DNA from: Streptomyces atratus
Lineage (GTDB): Bacteria; Actinomycetota; Actinomycetes; Streptomycetales; Streptomycetaceae
Direction of reading: 5' to 3'
Length of the DNA: 64,000 nt
Assembly: GCF_014648655.1 (NCBI RefSeq)
Contig: NZ_BMRN01000002.1
Coordinates: 186,001 to 250,000 of the forward strand
Both the position numbers and the translations under genes were made by a program. Below, piece after piece: positions 17,067 to 26,852 of this stretch; positions within the stretch are counted from its first letter, which is position 1; each line of letters opens with the position of its first letter. The notes below the pieces were generated by a model that made no database searches, was not told the origin of the DNA, and saw nothing but the letters and a program-made list of their open reading frames with translations.

Positions 17067-17944
17067 CGACGCACAACGAACCGCGGTACCACCTCGGCGC
17101 CGGGAGCGCGGCGAGCGGCCCCTACGCCCTCGACATCGACCCGAAGCGTGCCGGCTGGGACCGGTCGAGCCTGCGTGTGCTGGAGTTGGGACCGGGCGGA
17201 GTTCACACGCTTGTCACTGGGGAGAGCGAATGGATCGTTCTGCCGTTGACCGGTGGCTGTACGGTGCACACCTCAGGTGAGATCTTTGAACTGCTGGGCC
17301 GGGAAAGCGTGTTCAGCGGGGTATCCGACTTCGCGTATGTACCGCGTGACGCCCATGCACAGATCGCCTCCGGCGCAGGAGGCCGCTTCGCCCTGGCAGG
17401 AGCGAAGTGCGAGCGACGACTCCCCGCTCGCTACGGCCCCGCGCCGGAGGTACCCGTCGAGCTGCGCGGCTCCGGGAACTGCTCCCGACAGGTCAACAAC
17501 TTCGCCGCCGCCGACACCTTCGAGTGCGACCGGCTGATCGCCGTCGAGGTACTCACCCCGGGCGGCAACTGGTCGTCCTACCCACCGCACAAGCACGACG
17601 AGCACCGCCCCGGAGTCGAGTCCGTGCTGGAGGAGATCTACTACTTCGAGGTGGAGAACGACGGCCTCGGCTACCACCGTGTGTCGCCGTCGAGGGACGG
17701 CGGTACGGACGTCCTCGCCGAGGTCCGCAGCGGCGACGCGGTCCTGGTTCCCGACGGCTGGCACGGTCCGTCCATCGCCGCCCCCGGCCGCACGCTCTAC
17801 TACCTCAATGTGATGGCGGGCCCGGGGGAGCACCGGGAGTGGCTGATCAGCGACCACCCCGACCACGGCTGGATCCGCGACACCTGGCCGTCGCAGCCGG
17901 TGGACCCCAGACTCCCGCTCCACGGACCGGAGGCGACCTCGTGA
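17063..17944 (+). CDS. iolB: 5-deoxy-glucuronate isomerase
   Basis: 293 residues from ATG 17063, which forms an ATGA overlap with the aldolase stop and has GGGA six bases upstream (the ATG at 17057 is too close to it). KduI/IolB bicupin motifs are clear: ecially the metal-binding block YPPHKHDEHRP, then EEIYYFEVEN and VPDGWHGPSIAAPG. It converts 5-deoxy-glucuronate to 5-dehydro-2-deoxygluconate, supplying IolC. The following gene begins with a GTGA overlap. Confidence 0.95.
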   Translation: MTTHNEPRYHLGAGSAASGPYALDIDPKRAGWDRSSLRVLELGPGGVHTLVTGESEWIVLPLTGGCTVHTSGEIFELLGRESVFSGVSDFAYVPRDAHAQIASGAGGRFALAGAKCERRLPARYGPAPEVPVELRGSGNCSRQVNNFAAADTFECDRLIAVEVLTPGGNWSSYPPHKHDEHRPGVESVLEEIYYFEVENDGLGYHRVSPSRDGGTDVLAEVRSGDAVLVPDGWHGPSIAAPGRTLYYLNVMAGPGEHREWLISDHPDHGWIRDTWPSQPVDPRLPLHGPEATS

Positions 17945-19830
17945 GCGCACCACGCACCCGCAGGCTCACCACCGCCCAGGCCCTGGTGTCCTTCCTGTCC
18001 CGCCAGTACACCGAGCGCGACGGCCGGCGACAGCGCCTGATCAGCGCCACCTGGGGCATCTTCGGCCACGGCAATGTCGCCGGAGTCGGTCAGGCGCTCG
18101 TCGAGTCGGGCCGGGCGATGCCCTATCTCCAGGGCCGCAACGAGCAGGCCATGGTGCATGCCGCCGTCGGCTACGCCCGCCAGTCCGGTCGGCTCTCCGC
18201 GCATGCCGTCACCACCTCCATCGGCCCCGGCGCCACGAACCTCGTGACCGGCGCCGCCCTCGCCACCATCAACCACATCCCCGTCCTCCTCCTGCCCGGG
18301 GACACCTTCGCGACCCGGCCCGCCGACCCCGTGCTCCAGCAGCTCGAAGTCCCGTCCGCGGGCGACGTCTCGGTCAACGACTGTCTGCGTCCCGTCTCCC
18401 GCTACTTCGACCGGATCACCCGCCCCGAGGCCCTGATCCCGGCCGCACTCCAGGCCATGCGGACCCTCGCCGACCCGGCGGAGACCGGCGCGGTCACGCT
18501 CGCGCTGCCGCAGGACGTGCAGGCCCAGGCACATGACTGGCCCCAGGAGTTCTTCGCCGAGCGCATCTGGTACGTACGCCGGCCGGCCCCCGATCCGCAT
18601 GAGCTCGACCGGGCGGTACGGGCCGTGCGCAGCGCCCGCCGGCCGCTCATCGTGGCGGGCGGCGGCGTCCATCACAGCGCGGCGCAGGAGACCCTCGCCG
18701 CGTTCGCCGCCGCCACCCGTATCCCCGTGGCCGCCACCCAGGCCGGCAAGGGCTCCCTGCGTCACGACCACCCCGCCGATGTCGGCGGCATCGGCCACAC
18801 CGGCACCGCGACCGCCGACGAGCTGGCCCGCACCGCCGACCTGGTGATCGGCATCGGCACCCGCTACTCCGATTTCACCACCGCCTCCGCCACGCTCTTC
18901 GCCGACCCGGCGGTCCGCTTCCTCAACCTCAACATCACCGGCTTCGACGCGCACAAGCTCGGAGCGCTCCCGCTCGTCGCCGACGCCCGTACCGCCCTCG
19001 AAGCCCTCACCGCCGCGCTCGCCGCACGCAACCACCGCGTCGACCCGTCCTACGAGGCCGAGTACACCGAGGCCAAGGAGAAATGGGAGCGGCGCGTCAC
19101 CGCCGCGTTCACCGCCGACGACCCGCACGCCCGCCCCACCCAGGCCCAGGTCCTCGGCCTGCTCGACGCCCTCGTCACCGAGGACGACATCCTGATCAAC
19201 GCGGCCGGATCACTCCCCGGTGACCTGCACAAACTCTGGCGGGCCCGCTCCCCGCACCAGTACCACGTCGAATACGGCTACTCCTGCATGGGCTACGAGA
19301 TCCCGGCCGCGATCGGGGTCCAGCTGGCCGCCCCCGACCGCCCCGTCTGGGCCCTCGTCGGCGACGGCACCTATCTGATGAATCCCACCGAGATCGTCAC
19401 CGCGGTGCAGCAGGAACTCCCCGTGAAGCTGGTCATCCTGCAGAACCACGGCTACGCGTCCATCGGCGGCCTGTCCGAGACGGTCGGCGGTGAGCGCTTC
19501 GGAACGGCCTACCGTCACCGCGCCGCGGACGGCGCCTTCACCGGCCCCCCGCTCCCCGTCGACCTCGCGGCCAACGCCGGCTCGCTGGGGATGCGGGTGC
19601 TGCGCGCCAAGACCGTGCGTGACCTGCGCGAAGCCCTTGCCGAGGCGCGCGTCGCGGACCGTCCCACTTGTGTCTACGTCGAGACCGAAACGGCAGACAC
19701 AGTGTCGGGCCCCCCTCCGGCGCAGGCGTGGTGGGATGTTCCCGTAGCCGAAACGGCCACCCGGCCGTCGGCCGTGAAAGCCCGGGAAGAGTACGACCGT
19801 CACGTCGCCGACCGACGCCACCACCTTTGA
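17941..19830 (+). CDS. iolD: 3D-(3,5/4)-trihydroxycyclohexane-1,2-dione hydrolase
   Basis: 629 residues from GTG 17941. It is a thiamine-diphosphate enzyme of the acetolactate synthase fold. The N-terminal PYR domain has the catalytic Glu in YLQGRNEQAMVHAAVGYARQ and the SIGPGATNLVTGAALA segment. The central domain has PLIVAGGGVHHS. The C-terminal PP domain has the ThDP motif VGDGTYLMNPTEIVTA, ending QNHGYASIGGLSE. It opens the inositol-derived ring to 5-deoxy-glucuronate, the substrate of IolB. It is the last of four overlapping genes. Confidence 0.95.
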   Translation: MSAPRTRRLTTAQALVSFLSRQYTERDGRRQRLISATWGIFGHGNVAGVGQALVESGRAMPYLQGRNEQAMVHAAVGYARQSGRLSAHAVTTSIGPGATNLVTGAALATINHIPVLLLPGDTFATRPADPVLQQLEVPSAGDVSVNDCLRPVSRYFDRITRPEALIPAALQAMRTLADPAETGAVTLALPQDVQAQAHDWPQEFFAERIWYVRRPAPDPHELDRAVRAVRSARRPLIVAGGGVHHSAAQETLAAFAAATRIPVAATQAGKGSLRHDHPADVGGIGHTGTATADELARTADLVIGIGTRYSDFTTASATLFADPAVRFLNLNITGFDAHKLGALPLVADARTALEALTAALAARNHRVDPSYEAEYTEAKEKWERRVTAAFTADDPHARPTQAQVLGLLDALVTEDDILINAAGSLPGDLHKLWRARSPHQYHVEYGYSCMGYEIPAAIGVQLAAPDRPVWALVGDGTYLMNPTEIVTAVQQELPVKLVILQNHGYASIGGLSETVGGERFGTAYRHRAADGAFTGPPLPVDLAANAGSLGMRVLRAKTVRDLREALAEARVADRPTCVYVETETADTVSGPPPAQAWWDVPVAETATRPSAVKAREEYDRHVADRRHHL

Positions 19831-19842
19831 AGGAGTTCTGTC

Positions 19843-21342
19843 ATGAAGACCGTCAACCACTGGATCGGTGGCAAGACCGTCGAGGGTGCGTCGGGCAACT
19901 ACGGCCCGGTCACCGACCCGGCCACCGGCGCCGTCACCACCCAGGTCGCGCTCGCCTCGCTCGAAGAGGTCGACGCCGCGGTCGCCGCCGCCAAGGACGC
20001 CTACGCCACCTGGGGCACGTCCTCGCTGGCCGCCCGCACCGCGGTCCTCTTCCGCTACCGCGCGCTGCTCGACGCCCACCGCGACGAGATCGCCGCGCTG
20101 ATCACCGCCGAGCACGGCAAGGTGCACTCGGACGCGCTGGGCGAGGTCGCCCGCGGTCTGGAGATCGTCGAGCTGGCCTGTGGCATCACCACCCAGCTCA
20201 AGGGCGAGCTGTCCACCCAGGTCTCCAGCCGGGTCGACGTCTCCTCGATCCGCCAGTCGCTCGGCGTCGTCGCCGGCATCACCCCGTTCAACTTCCCGGC
20301 CATGGTGCCGATGTGGATGTTCCCGCTCGCCATCGCCTGCGGAAACACCTTCGTCCTCAAGCCCAGCGAGAAGGACCCGTCGGCCGCCAACCTGCTGGCC
20401 GAGCTGGCCGCCGAGGCCGGTCTGCCGGACGGCGTGCTGAACGTCCTGCACGGCGACAAGATCGCGGTCGACGGGCTGCTGAACCACCCGGACGTCGCCG
20501 CGGTCTCCTTCGTCGGCTCCACCCCGATCGCCCGCTACATCCACACCACCGCCTCCGCCAACGGCAAGCGCGTCCAGGCGCTCGGCGGCGCGAAGAACCA
20601 CATGCTGGTGCTGCCGGACGCGGACCTCGACGCCGCGGCCGACGCCGCCGTCTCCGCCGCGTACGGCTCCGCCGGTGAGCGCTGCATGGCGATCTCCGCG
20701 GTCGTCGCGGTCGGCTCCATCGCCGACGAGCTCGTCGCCAAGATCAAGGAGCGCGCCGAGAAGATCAAGATCGGCCCCGGCAACGACCCGGCGTCCGAGA
20801 TGGGCCCGCTGATCACCGCCGCCCACCGCGACAAGGTCGCCTCCTACGTCAAGGGCGCGGCCGCCCAGGGCGCCGACGTCGTCCTCGACGGCACCGGCTT
20901 CACCGTCGAGGGCTTCGAGGACGGCCACTGGATCGGCCTCTCCCTCCTCGACAACGTGTCCACCGACTCGGACGCGTACAAGGACGAGATCTTCGGCCCG
21001 GTCCTGTGCGTCCTGCGCACCGAGACGTACGAAGAGGGCGTCGCCCTCATGAACGCCTCGCCGTTCGGCAACGGCACCGCGATCTTCACCCGTGACGGCG
21101 GCGCCGCCCGCCGCTTCCAGCTGGAGATCGAGGCCGGCATGGTCGGCGTCAACGTGCCGATCCCGGTGCCGGTCGGCTACCACTCCTTCGGTGGCTGGAA
21201 GGACTCCCTCTTCGGCGACCACCACATCTACGGCAACGACGGCGTGCACTTCTACACCCGCGGCAAGGTCGTCACCACCCGCTGGCCGGACCCGGCCGAC
21301 GCCCCGGCGGGCGTGGACCTGGGCTTCCCGCGCAACCACTGA
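19843..21342 (+). CDS. mmsA: CoA-acylating (methyl)malonate-semialdehyde dehydrogenase
   Basis: 499 residues, with AAGGAG upstream and 12 bases after iolD. Aldehyde dehydrogenase fold: cofactor segment ITPFNFPAMVPMWMFPLAIA, glycine motif FVGSTPIARYIH, and catalytic Cys in SAGERCMAISAVV. The lack of the usual second Glu general-base motif (ALGGAKNHMLVLP instead of ELGG) fits the CoA-acylating MmsA/IolA group. It converts malonate semialdehyde from inositol, or methylmalonate semialdehyde from valine, to acetyl- or propionyl-CoA. Confidence 0.95.
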   Translation: MKTVNHWIGGKTVEGASGNYGPVTDPATGAVTTQVALASLEEVDAAVAAAKDAYATWGTSSLAARTAVLFRYRALLDAHRDEIAALITAEHGKVHSDALGEVARGLEIVELACGITTQLKGELSTQVSSRVDVSSIRQSLGVVAGITPFNFPAMVPMWMFPLAIACGNTFVLKPSEKDPSAANLLAELAAEAGLPDGVLNVLHGDKIAVDGLLNHPDVAAVSFVGSTPIARYIHTTASANGKRVQALGGAKNHMLVLPDADLDAAADAAVSAAYGSAGERCMAISAVVAVGSIADELVAKIKERAEKIKIGPGNDPASEMGPLITAAHRDKVASYVKGAAAQGADVVLDGTGFTVEGFEDGHWIGLSLLDNVSTDSDAYKDEIFGPVLCVLRTETYEEGVALMNASPFGNGTAIFTRDGGAARRFQLEIEAGMVGVNVPIPVPVGYHSFGGWKDSLFGDHHIYGNDGVHFYTRGKVVTTRWPDPADAPAGVDLGFPRNH

Positions 21343-21362
21343 CGCCACTGCCCTTCTGCACC

Positions 21363-21399
21363 GACGGCCCGTACGGAAGCTGTATCCGTACGGGCCGTC
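21363..21399 (+). terminator. 15-bp hairpin ending the iol operon
   Basis: GACGGCCCGTACGGA pairs perfectly with TCCGTACGGGCCGTC across a seven-base loop, 20 bases after the mmsA stop. It probably also marks the left boundary of the biosynthetic cluster. Confidence 0.8.
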
Positions 21400-21574
21400 G
21401 TCATGCCCGCGGCAGCCCCGCGCTGACGTGTCGCTGACGCCGGGGACACATGCCCGTACCGCCGTTCCGACGGCGCTGGACTGCTCTCGTGCCCGTCGAC
21501 TGGAATGGAGCAGGCACCCACGAAGCGCGGTACGGGGGCTCTTGCGGAGGCTCGACCTGGCGGAGGCGATGGCA

Positions 21575-22033
21575 GTGAGTGCGGTGGACGAACGCCCTTC
21601 GGGGCCCGAGACGGTGGGCACCGCCACGGTTGTGGACGACCTGCTCGATCTGCCCCGGTCCGAGCGACGGCAGGCATTGGAGGATCTCGTCGTCACCGAG
21701 TTCAAGATCGTGCTGCTCATGGACGAAGGTGACGAACTCCCTTTGGACGAGAGCTACTTCGACCTGGGGCTCACCTCGCTGACGATCACCGATCTGAAGC
21801 AGTCCCTGGAGTCGATGATCGGACATGAACTCAGCGCGAGCCTGCTGTTCAACAGCCCCACCGTGGGTCAGCTGATGGACCACATCTGCGACGAGCTGCT
21901 CCCCGGCCTGTTCCGCCCCGCGAGCGTGTCCGCACCCGCGAACGGCCCCGCATCCGCCGCTGCCTCCCGTTCGGCGGACCACTCGGCGGACGCGCTGGTC
22001 GACGAAGCCCTCAAGAACCTCTACCAGGGGTAG
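21575..22033 (+). CDS. Discrete acyl carrier protein
   Basis: 152 residues from GTG 21575, which has GGAGG at good distance (the ATG at 21569 is only two bases after it). The carrier motif is DLGLTSLTITDLKQSL with the phosphopantetheine Ser at about residue 68, preceded by LEDLVVTEFKIVLLMDEGDE. The 45-residue C-terminal extension is Ala/Ser-rich and ends in a short helix (DEALKNLYQG) that may dock to the next protein. It lies five bases upstream of the PKS gene and likely works with it and with the AMP-ligase. Confidence 0.88.
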   Translation: MSAVDERPSGPETVGTATVVDDLLDLPRSERRQALEDLVVTEFKIVLLMDEGDELPLDESYFDLGLTSLTITDLKQSLESMIGHELSASLLFNSPTVGQLMDHICDELLPGLFRPASVSAPANGPASAAASRSADHSADALVDEALKNLYQG

Positions 22034-22038
22034 GAGAC

Positions 22039-25000
22039 ATGGCAGATCCGGACGACGCGACCACCGAAAGCGCCCTGAAGCAGGCTCACGAGGAACTGCG
22101 CAAGCAGCGCGAACTCCTGAAGGAGCTGCTGCGGGAGAAGTACGAACCGATCGCGATCGTGGGCGTCGGTCTGCGCTTTCCCGGCGGAAACAACTCCCTG
22201 GAGGAATTCACCGAGTTCCTGCGCGAGGGACGCAGCGCCATCGGACCGCTCCCGAAGGACCGCTGGGACGTCGAGGCATACGCGTCCGGCGAAGGCCGCG
22301 GCGTCATCCGGACCTCGGGCGGTGGCTTCCTCGACGGGCTCGAACGGTTCGACCCCAAGTTCTTCAGGACGGCCCCCGCCGAGGCGCACTGCCTGGACCC
22401 GCAGCAGCGGCTGGTGCTGGAGACCGCGTGGGAGTCCCTCGAACACGCCGGAATCGACCCGACCGGGCTGCGGCACGGCAACGGCGGCATCTACGTGGGG
22501 GCCAGCTCCCTCGACTACGTGATGGAGATGGATGAGCTCCGCGACGACGAACTGGACGGCCGGATCGCGGCCGGTGTCTCGCACTCGGGCATCTGCGGCA
22601 GACTCTCGTACTTCCTGGGCTGGCGCGGTCCCTCCATCACCGTGGACACCGCCTGTTCGGCCTCCCTCGTCGCACTCCACCTCGCCGTCCAGGGGCTGCG
22701 CCGCGGCGAGTGCGACATCGCCCTGGCCGGCGGGGTCAACGCCATTCACCACCCCCGCAGCACCGCGCTCTTCTCCGATCTGAGCGCGCTCTCGCCCGAC
22801 GGCCGGTGCAAGACCTTCGACGACGCGGCCGACGGCTACGGCCGGGCCGAGGGCTGCGGCATGATCGTGCTGAAGCGGCTGTCGGACGCCCGGCGCGACG
22901 GCGACACCGTGCTGGCACTCGTCCGCGGCAGCGCCGTCGGGCAGGACGGGGAGAGCGCCGGGCTCACCGTGCCCAACGGTGCCGCACAGGAGGCCCTGTT
23001 ACGGAGGGCGCTCGGCAGCGCCCGGCTGGAGCCCGGCGACATCCAGTACGTGGAGGCGCACGGCACCGGAACCCCTCTCGGGGACCCGATCGAGATCGGT
23101 GCGATCAGCGAGGTCTTCGCGGACTCGCACAGCAGGAACGATCCACTGATCGTCGGCTCGTCCAAGACCAACATCGGACACATGGAGCCGGCCGCGGGGA
23201 TCGGCGGAGTCATCAAGGCCGTTGCCCAGCTGCAAAGCGGCGAGATCTTCCCCCACCTCAACTTCGAGAAGCCGTCGACACGCATTCCCTGGGAGGTCTC
23301 CCCGGTCGAGATCCCCACCGAGACCCGACCCTGGAAATCCGGCACCCGACGGGCGATGGTCAACTCCTTCGGCTTCGCCGGCACCCTGGCGTCCGCCGTG
23401 CTCGAAGAGGCTCCCGCAGGTGCGGACGGTCCCGCCCCCCAAGACGTCGGGCAGGCCGGGGGCGGGAGGGACACGAACCGCGAAAGCGGCCATGTCTTCA
23501 CGCTGTCCGCCAAGTCGGCCCGCTCGCTCGCCCTGCAGATCGAGCGCTACCAGCGACTGCTGGCCGACCGCCCCGACCTTCCGGTCTCCGCCATCTGCTG
23601 CACGGGCAACACCGGGCGCGCCCACTTCGACCACCGGATCGCCGGAGTCGTCCGCGACCACGCCGGCCTCTCCGCGCTGCTCGCCGACCGGGCCGCCCGG
23701 TCCGCGACGGCCAGGCCGGAGGTCGTACGCAAGGCGGTCTTCCTGTTCACCGGTCAGGGCGCGCAGCACCCGGGCATGGGCCTCGCCCTGTACGGGCGCC
23801 ACCCGCTGTTCCGCCGGACCGTCGACGAGCTGGACGAACTCTTCACCCCGTATCTGGGCCGTTCCATCAGGGAGTTGATGTTCGGCCGCACCGAGGACGC
23901 CGGAGAACTGCACCGCACCCGGTACACCCAGCCCGCCCTGTTCGTCCTGGAGTACGCGCTGGCACGGCTGTGGCTGTCCTGGGGCGTGCGGCCCTCGGCC
24001 GTCATCGGGCACAGCATCGGCGAGGTGGTCGCCGCCGCCGTCGCCGGCCTCTTCGGTGTGGGCGACGCGGTCCGGCTGGTCGCGGTCCGGGCCCGGCTCA
24101 TGGACTCGGTCACCGCCCCCGGCGGCATGGCGGCCGTCGGGGCCGACGCGGAGACGGCGAACGCTCTGGTGGAGCCGTACGACGACCTCGCCGTCGCCGC
24201 GTACAACGCACCCACGCAGTGCGTCATTTCGGGAGGAGCCGCTTCGCTGGACGCGGCGATCGCCGAGCTGTCCGCCAAGGGCGTGCGGGTCAAGCGGCTG
24301 CCCGTCTCGCACGCCTTCCACTCGCCCCTGATGGGCGCGGTCACCGAGGAGTTCCGCGCGGCCTTCGACGACATCGCCTTCCACGAGCCCGAGTTCACCC
24401 TGATCTCCAACCTCACGGGCCAGGTCGCCAGGTGGCGGGACATCTCCAAACCCGACTACTGGGTACGGCACATCTGCGAACCGGTGGACTTCGCGGCCGG
24501 TATGCGGACCGTGGCCCGGCGCGGCAGGCACGCGTTCATCGAGATCGGGCCGTCCGCCACCCTGTCGTCGCTGGCCCGGGAGAACCTCGACGCCGCGGGC
24601 GACACCTGGCTGACCAGCCTGCGCCCCGCTCAGCAGGACGACCTGGCACTGCTGTCCTCGGTGGCCAAGCTGTACGCCGCCGGATACCCGGTGTCGTGGT
24701 CCGGTTTCCACGCGGAGCGGCGGGTGCGCCGGGTGGTGCTGCCGGGCTACGCGTTCGACCGCCAGGAGTACTGGCTCAGGTCGGCGAACCCCCGCCGCTC
24801 CGCGCCCGGGACCGGAGCGGACGCACGGCCGGGCACCGCCCCGGACGCCCCCGCGGCCGGTCCCGTCGTCACCGCCCCCGCGGAGCTGGACACCGAGCGG
24901 CTGCTCTCCATGGACCGGGGCGAACGGCTCGCCGCCCTCACCGGACACATCCGTGCGCTGATGGCCGCCGAGCTGCAGTTCGACGACCCCACGGAGATAG

Positions 25001-25170
25001 AGCCCGGTGCGCACTTCCTCGACCTGGGCCTCGACTCGCTGGCCGCCGCCCGGCTCAGCGGACAGCTGGGCACGGCCCTGGGCCGCAGGACCACAGTGTC
25101 CGAGGTCATGGACCACCCCAGCGCACGCTCCCTGGCCGAGTTCGCCGAGCACCGGCTGACCTCGGACTGA
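22039..25170 (+). CDS. Modular type I PKS: KS-AT-ACP without reductive domains
   Basis: 1043 residues. A coiled-coil docking region (about 8-34) leads to a ketosynthase with catalytic Cys206 (VDTACSASL), His341 (HGTGTPLGDP) and His381 (KTNIGH). The acyltransferase spans about 570-870 with Ser659 (GHSIGEV) and HAFH near SHAFHSPLMG, which indicates malonyl-CoA. After an Ala/Pro linker the ACP carries Ser1000 (LGLDSLAAARL). There is no KR, DH, ER or thioesterase, so one turn gives a beta-keto thioester. The gene has a TTA codon at 22999-23001, implying bldA control. A discrete ACP precedes it and an AMP-ligase follows. Confidence 0.93.
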   Translation: MADPDDATTESALKQAHEELRKQRELLKELLREKYEPIAIVGVGLRFPGGNNSLEEFTEFLREGRSAIGPLPKDRWDVEAYASGEGRGVIRTSGGGFLDGLERFDPKFFRTAPAEAHCLDPQQRLVLETAWESLEHAGIDPTGLRHGNGGIYVGASSLDYVMEMDELRDDELDGRIAAGVSHSGICGRLSYFLGWRGPSITVDTACSASLVALHLAVQGLRRGECDIALAGGVNAIHHPRSTALFSDLSALSPDGRCKTFDDAADGYGRAEGCGMIVLKRLSDARRDGDTVLALVRGSAVGQDGESAGLTVPNGAAQEALLRRALGSARLEPGDIQYVEAHGTGTPLGDPIEIGAISEVFADSHSRNDPLIVGSSKTNIGHMEPAAGIGGVIKAVAQLQSGEIFPHLNFEKPSTRIPWEVSPVEIPTETRPWKSGTRRAMVNSFGFAGTLASAVLEEAPAGADGPAPQDVGQAGGGRDTNRESGHVFTLSAKSARSLALQIERYQRLLADRPDLPVSAICCTGNTGRAHFDHRIAGVVRDHAGLSALLADRAARSATARPEVVRKAVFLFTGQGAQHPGMGLALYGRHPLFRRTVDELDELFTPYLGRSIRELMFGRTEDAGELHRTRYTQPALFVLEYALARLWLSWGVRPSAVIGHSIGEVVAAAVAGLFGVGDAVRLVAVRARLMDSVTAPGGMAAVGADAETANALVEPYDDLAVAAYNAPTQCVISGGAASLDAAIAELSAKGVRVKRLPVSHAFHSPLMGAVTEEFRAAFDDIAFHEPEFTLISNLTGQVARWRDISKPDYWVRHICEPVDFAAGMRTVARRGRHAFIEIGPSATLSSLARENLDAAGDTWLTSLRPAQQDDLALLSSVAKLYAAGYPVSWSGFHAERRVRRVVLPGYAFDRQEYWLRSANPRRSAPGTGADARPGTAPDAPAAGPVVTAPAELDTERLLSMDRGERLAALTGHIRALMAAELQFDDPTEIEPGAHFLDLGLDSLAAARLSGQLGTALGRRTTVSEVMDHPSARSLAEFAEHRLTSD

Positions 25171-25232
25171 ACCCCGTGCCGCACACGGCCGGGCCAACCT
25201 CCGGATCAGCCGGACCTGTTGATGGAGAGACC

Positions 25233-26801
25233 ATGGACGAGGCCACGCCAGAGACACTCGCCGCCATCCCCGGACACCACGCCGCCGTCCGGCCCGATCA
25301 TGTCGCCATGATCCACCTCGGCACCGAGGTGACGTACGCCGAACTCGACCGCGAGAGCAACCGTGCCGCGCACGCCCTGCTCGCCGCAGGGCTCGCTTCC
25401 GGCGACCGGGTCGCGTTCCTCGGCATGGAGTCGCAGCACTACTACGAGATCGCCTTCGCCTGCGCCAAGAGCGGCACCGTCCTGGTGCCGGTCAACTGGC
25501 GGCTCACCGAGAGCGAGGTCGAGCACCAGCTGCGGGACTCCTGCGCCCGGCTGCTCTTCGTGGAGGAGGAGTACCGCGCCACCGTCGAGCGGATCGAGGC
25601 CGATCTGCCGGAACTGAAATGCGTCGTCGGCATGGACACCGCCGGGCGGCGCGGCGCGGGCTTCCTGGACTGGAAGTCCGCCTTCCCGGACACCGGCACC
25701 GGGTACCGCCCCGATCCCGCCCAGCCCGTCGCCCAGATGTACACGAGCGGCACCACCGGGCTGCCGAAGGGCGTGGTCCTGCCGCACCGCAGCTTCTTCG
25801 CACTGGGCCGGGCCATGGACGACAACGGACTCGACTGGGTGGACTGGAAGCCGGACGACAAGAGCCTGATCGGGCTGCCGGGACTGCACATCGCCGGGCT
25901 CTCCTGGTCCATGCAGGGCTTCACCGCAGGCGTGACGAACGTGATCATGCGGATGTTCGTCGCCCAGGACGCGGTCGCCCTGATCCGGGACGTGGGTGTC
26001 ACCACCACCTTCGTCGCCCCGGCCATGCTCCAGATGATGCTGGCCGAGCCCGCCGCGTCCAAGGAGACCTTCGCGACGCTGCGCAAGGCGGTCTACGGCG
26101 GCTCGCCGATCGCCGAGGAACTGCTGGTCCGCTCCATCGAGGTGCTGGAGGCCGACCTGGTGCAGGCGTACGCCGCCACCGAGACGGGCAACGCGGTGGC
26201 CCTGCTGCCGATGCCCGACCACATACCGGGCAGCCCGCGGCTGCGCGCCGCCGGGCGTGCCTGCCCGGGGGTGGAGATACGGATCGTCGCCGACGGCAGA
26301 ACCTGTGCCACCGGTGAGACCGGCGAGGTATGGGTGCGGTCGCCCGCGGCCATGCTCGGCTACTGGAACCTGCCGGAGGCCACCGCGCAGACCCTGACGG
26401 ACGGCTGGCTGCGGATGGGCGACGCCGGCCATCTCGACGAGGACGGCTATCTCCACCTCTGCGACCGGATCAAGGACACGATCATCGTCGCGGGGGAGAA
26501 CGTCTACCCCGGCGAGGTCGAGGAGGCACTCGGCAAGCACCCCGCGGTGGCCGAGGTGGCGGTCATCGGGGCCCCGCACCCCCGCTGGGGCGAGGCGGTG
26601 CACGCCTGCGTGGTGCTGCACGAGGGAATGCGGGCGACCCCGAGGGAACTGATGCTGTCCCTGAAGGGGCGGATCGCCGACTTCAAGATCCCCGTCCGGT
26701 ACGACTTCCTGGACGGCCTGCCCCGCAATTCGACCGGCAAGGTGCTCCGTCGCGAACTGCGGGACCGGTTCTGGGCGGGACGGGCCAGCAAGATCCACTG
26801 A
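25233..26801 (+). CDS. Acyl-AMP/CoA ligase (ANL superfamily)
   Basis: 522 residues from ATG 25233, with GGAGAG upstream. Adenylate-forming motifs in order: YTSGTTGLPKGVVLPHRSF, YGGSPIAEELLVRSIE, the YAATETGNAVALLP region, WLRMGDAGHLDEDGYL, DRIKDTIIVAGENVYPGEVE, and the C-terminal Lys motif RNSTGKVLRREL. It activates a carboxylic acid as an acyl-AMP for transfer to CoA or a carrier protein. By position it probably loads the discrete ACP or PKS; the substrate cannot be read from sequence. It is convergent with the thioesterase gene. Confidence 0.92.
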   Translation: MDEATPETLAAIPGHHAAVRPDHVAMIHLGTEVTYAELDRESNRAAHALLAAGLASGDRVAFLGMESQHYYEIAFACAKSGTVLVPVNWRLTESEVEHQLRDSCARLLFVEEEYRATVERIEADLPELKCVVGMDTAGRRGAGFLDWKSAFPDTGTGYRPDPAQPVAQMYTSGTTGLPKGVVLPHRSFFALGRAMDDNGLDWVDWKPDDKSLIGLPGLHIAGLSWSMQGFTAGVTNVIMRMFVAQDAVALIRDVGVTTTFVAPAMLQMMLAEPAASKETFATLRKAVYGGSPIAEELLVRSIEVLEADLVQAYAATETGNAVALLPMPDHIPGSPRLRAAGRACPGVEIRIVADGRTCATGETGEVWVRSPAAMLGYWNLPEATAQTLTDGWLRMGDAGHLDEDGYLHLCDRIKDTIIVAGENVYPGEVEEALGKHPAVAEVAVIGAPHPRWGEAVHACVVLHEGMRATPRELMLSLKGRIADFKIPVRYDFLDGLPRNSTGKVLRRELRDRFWAGRASKIH

Positions 26802-26813
26802 ATTCGGTCGGCG

Positions 26814-26850
26814 GCACCGGCACCGGCACCGGCACCGGCACCGGTGCCGG
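26814..26850. terminator. GGCACC hexanucleotide repeat folding as a terminator
   Basis: Five tandem GGCACC units run straight into GGTGCCGGTGTC, so the end of the array can pair with it (ACCGGCACC against GGTGCCGGT). It lies between the convergent ligase and thioesterase genes and likely terminates both. Repeat number may vary between strains. Confidence 0.6.
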
Positions 26851-26852
26851 TG

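Noticed and set aside
19210..21720. 836-codon minus-strand open frame
   Set aside because: It runs antisense across iolD, mmsA and the ACP gene and has the biased composition of a shadow frame.
22710..26801. One 1363-residue plus-strand protein
   Set aside because: The first part is an out-of-frame reading of the PKS; only the end, from ATG 25233, is the real ligase.
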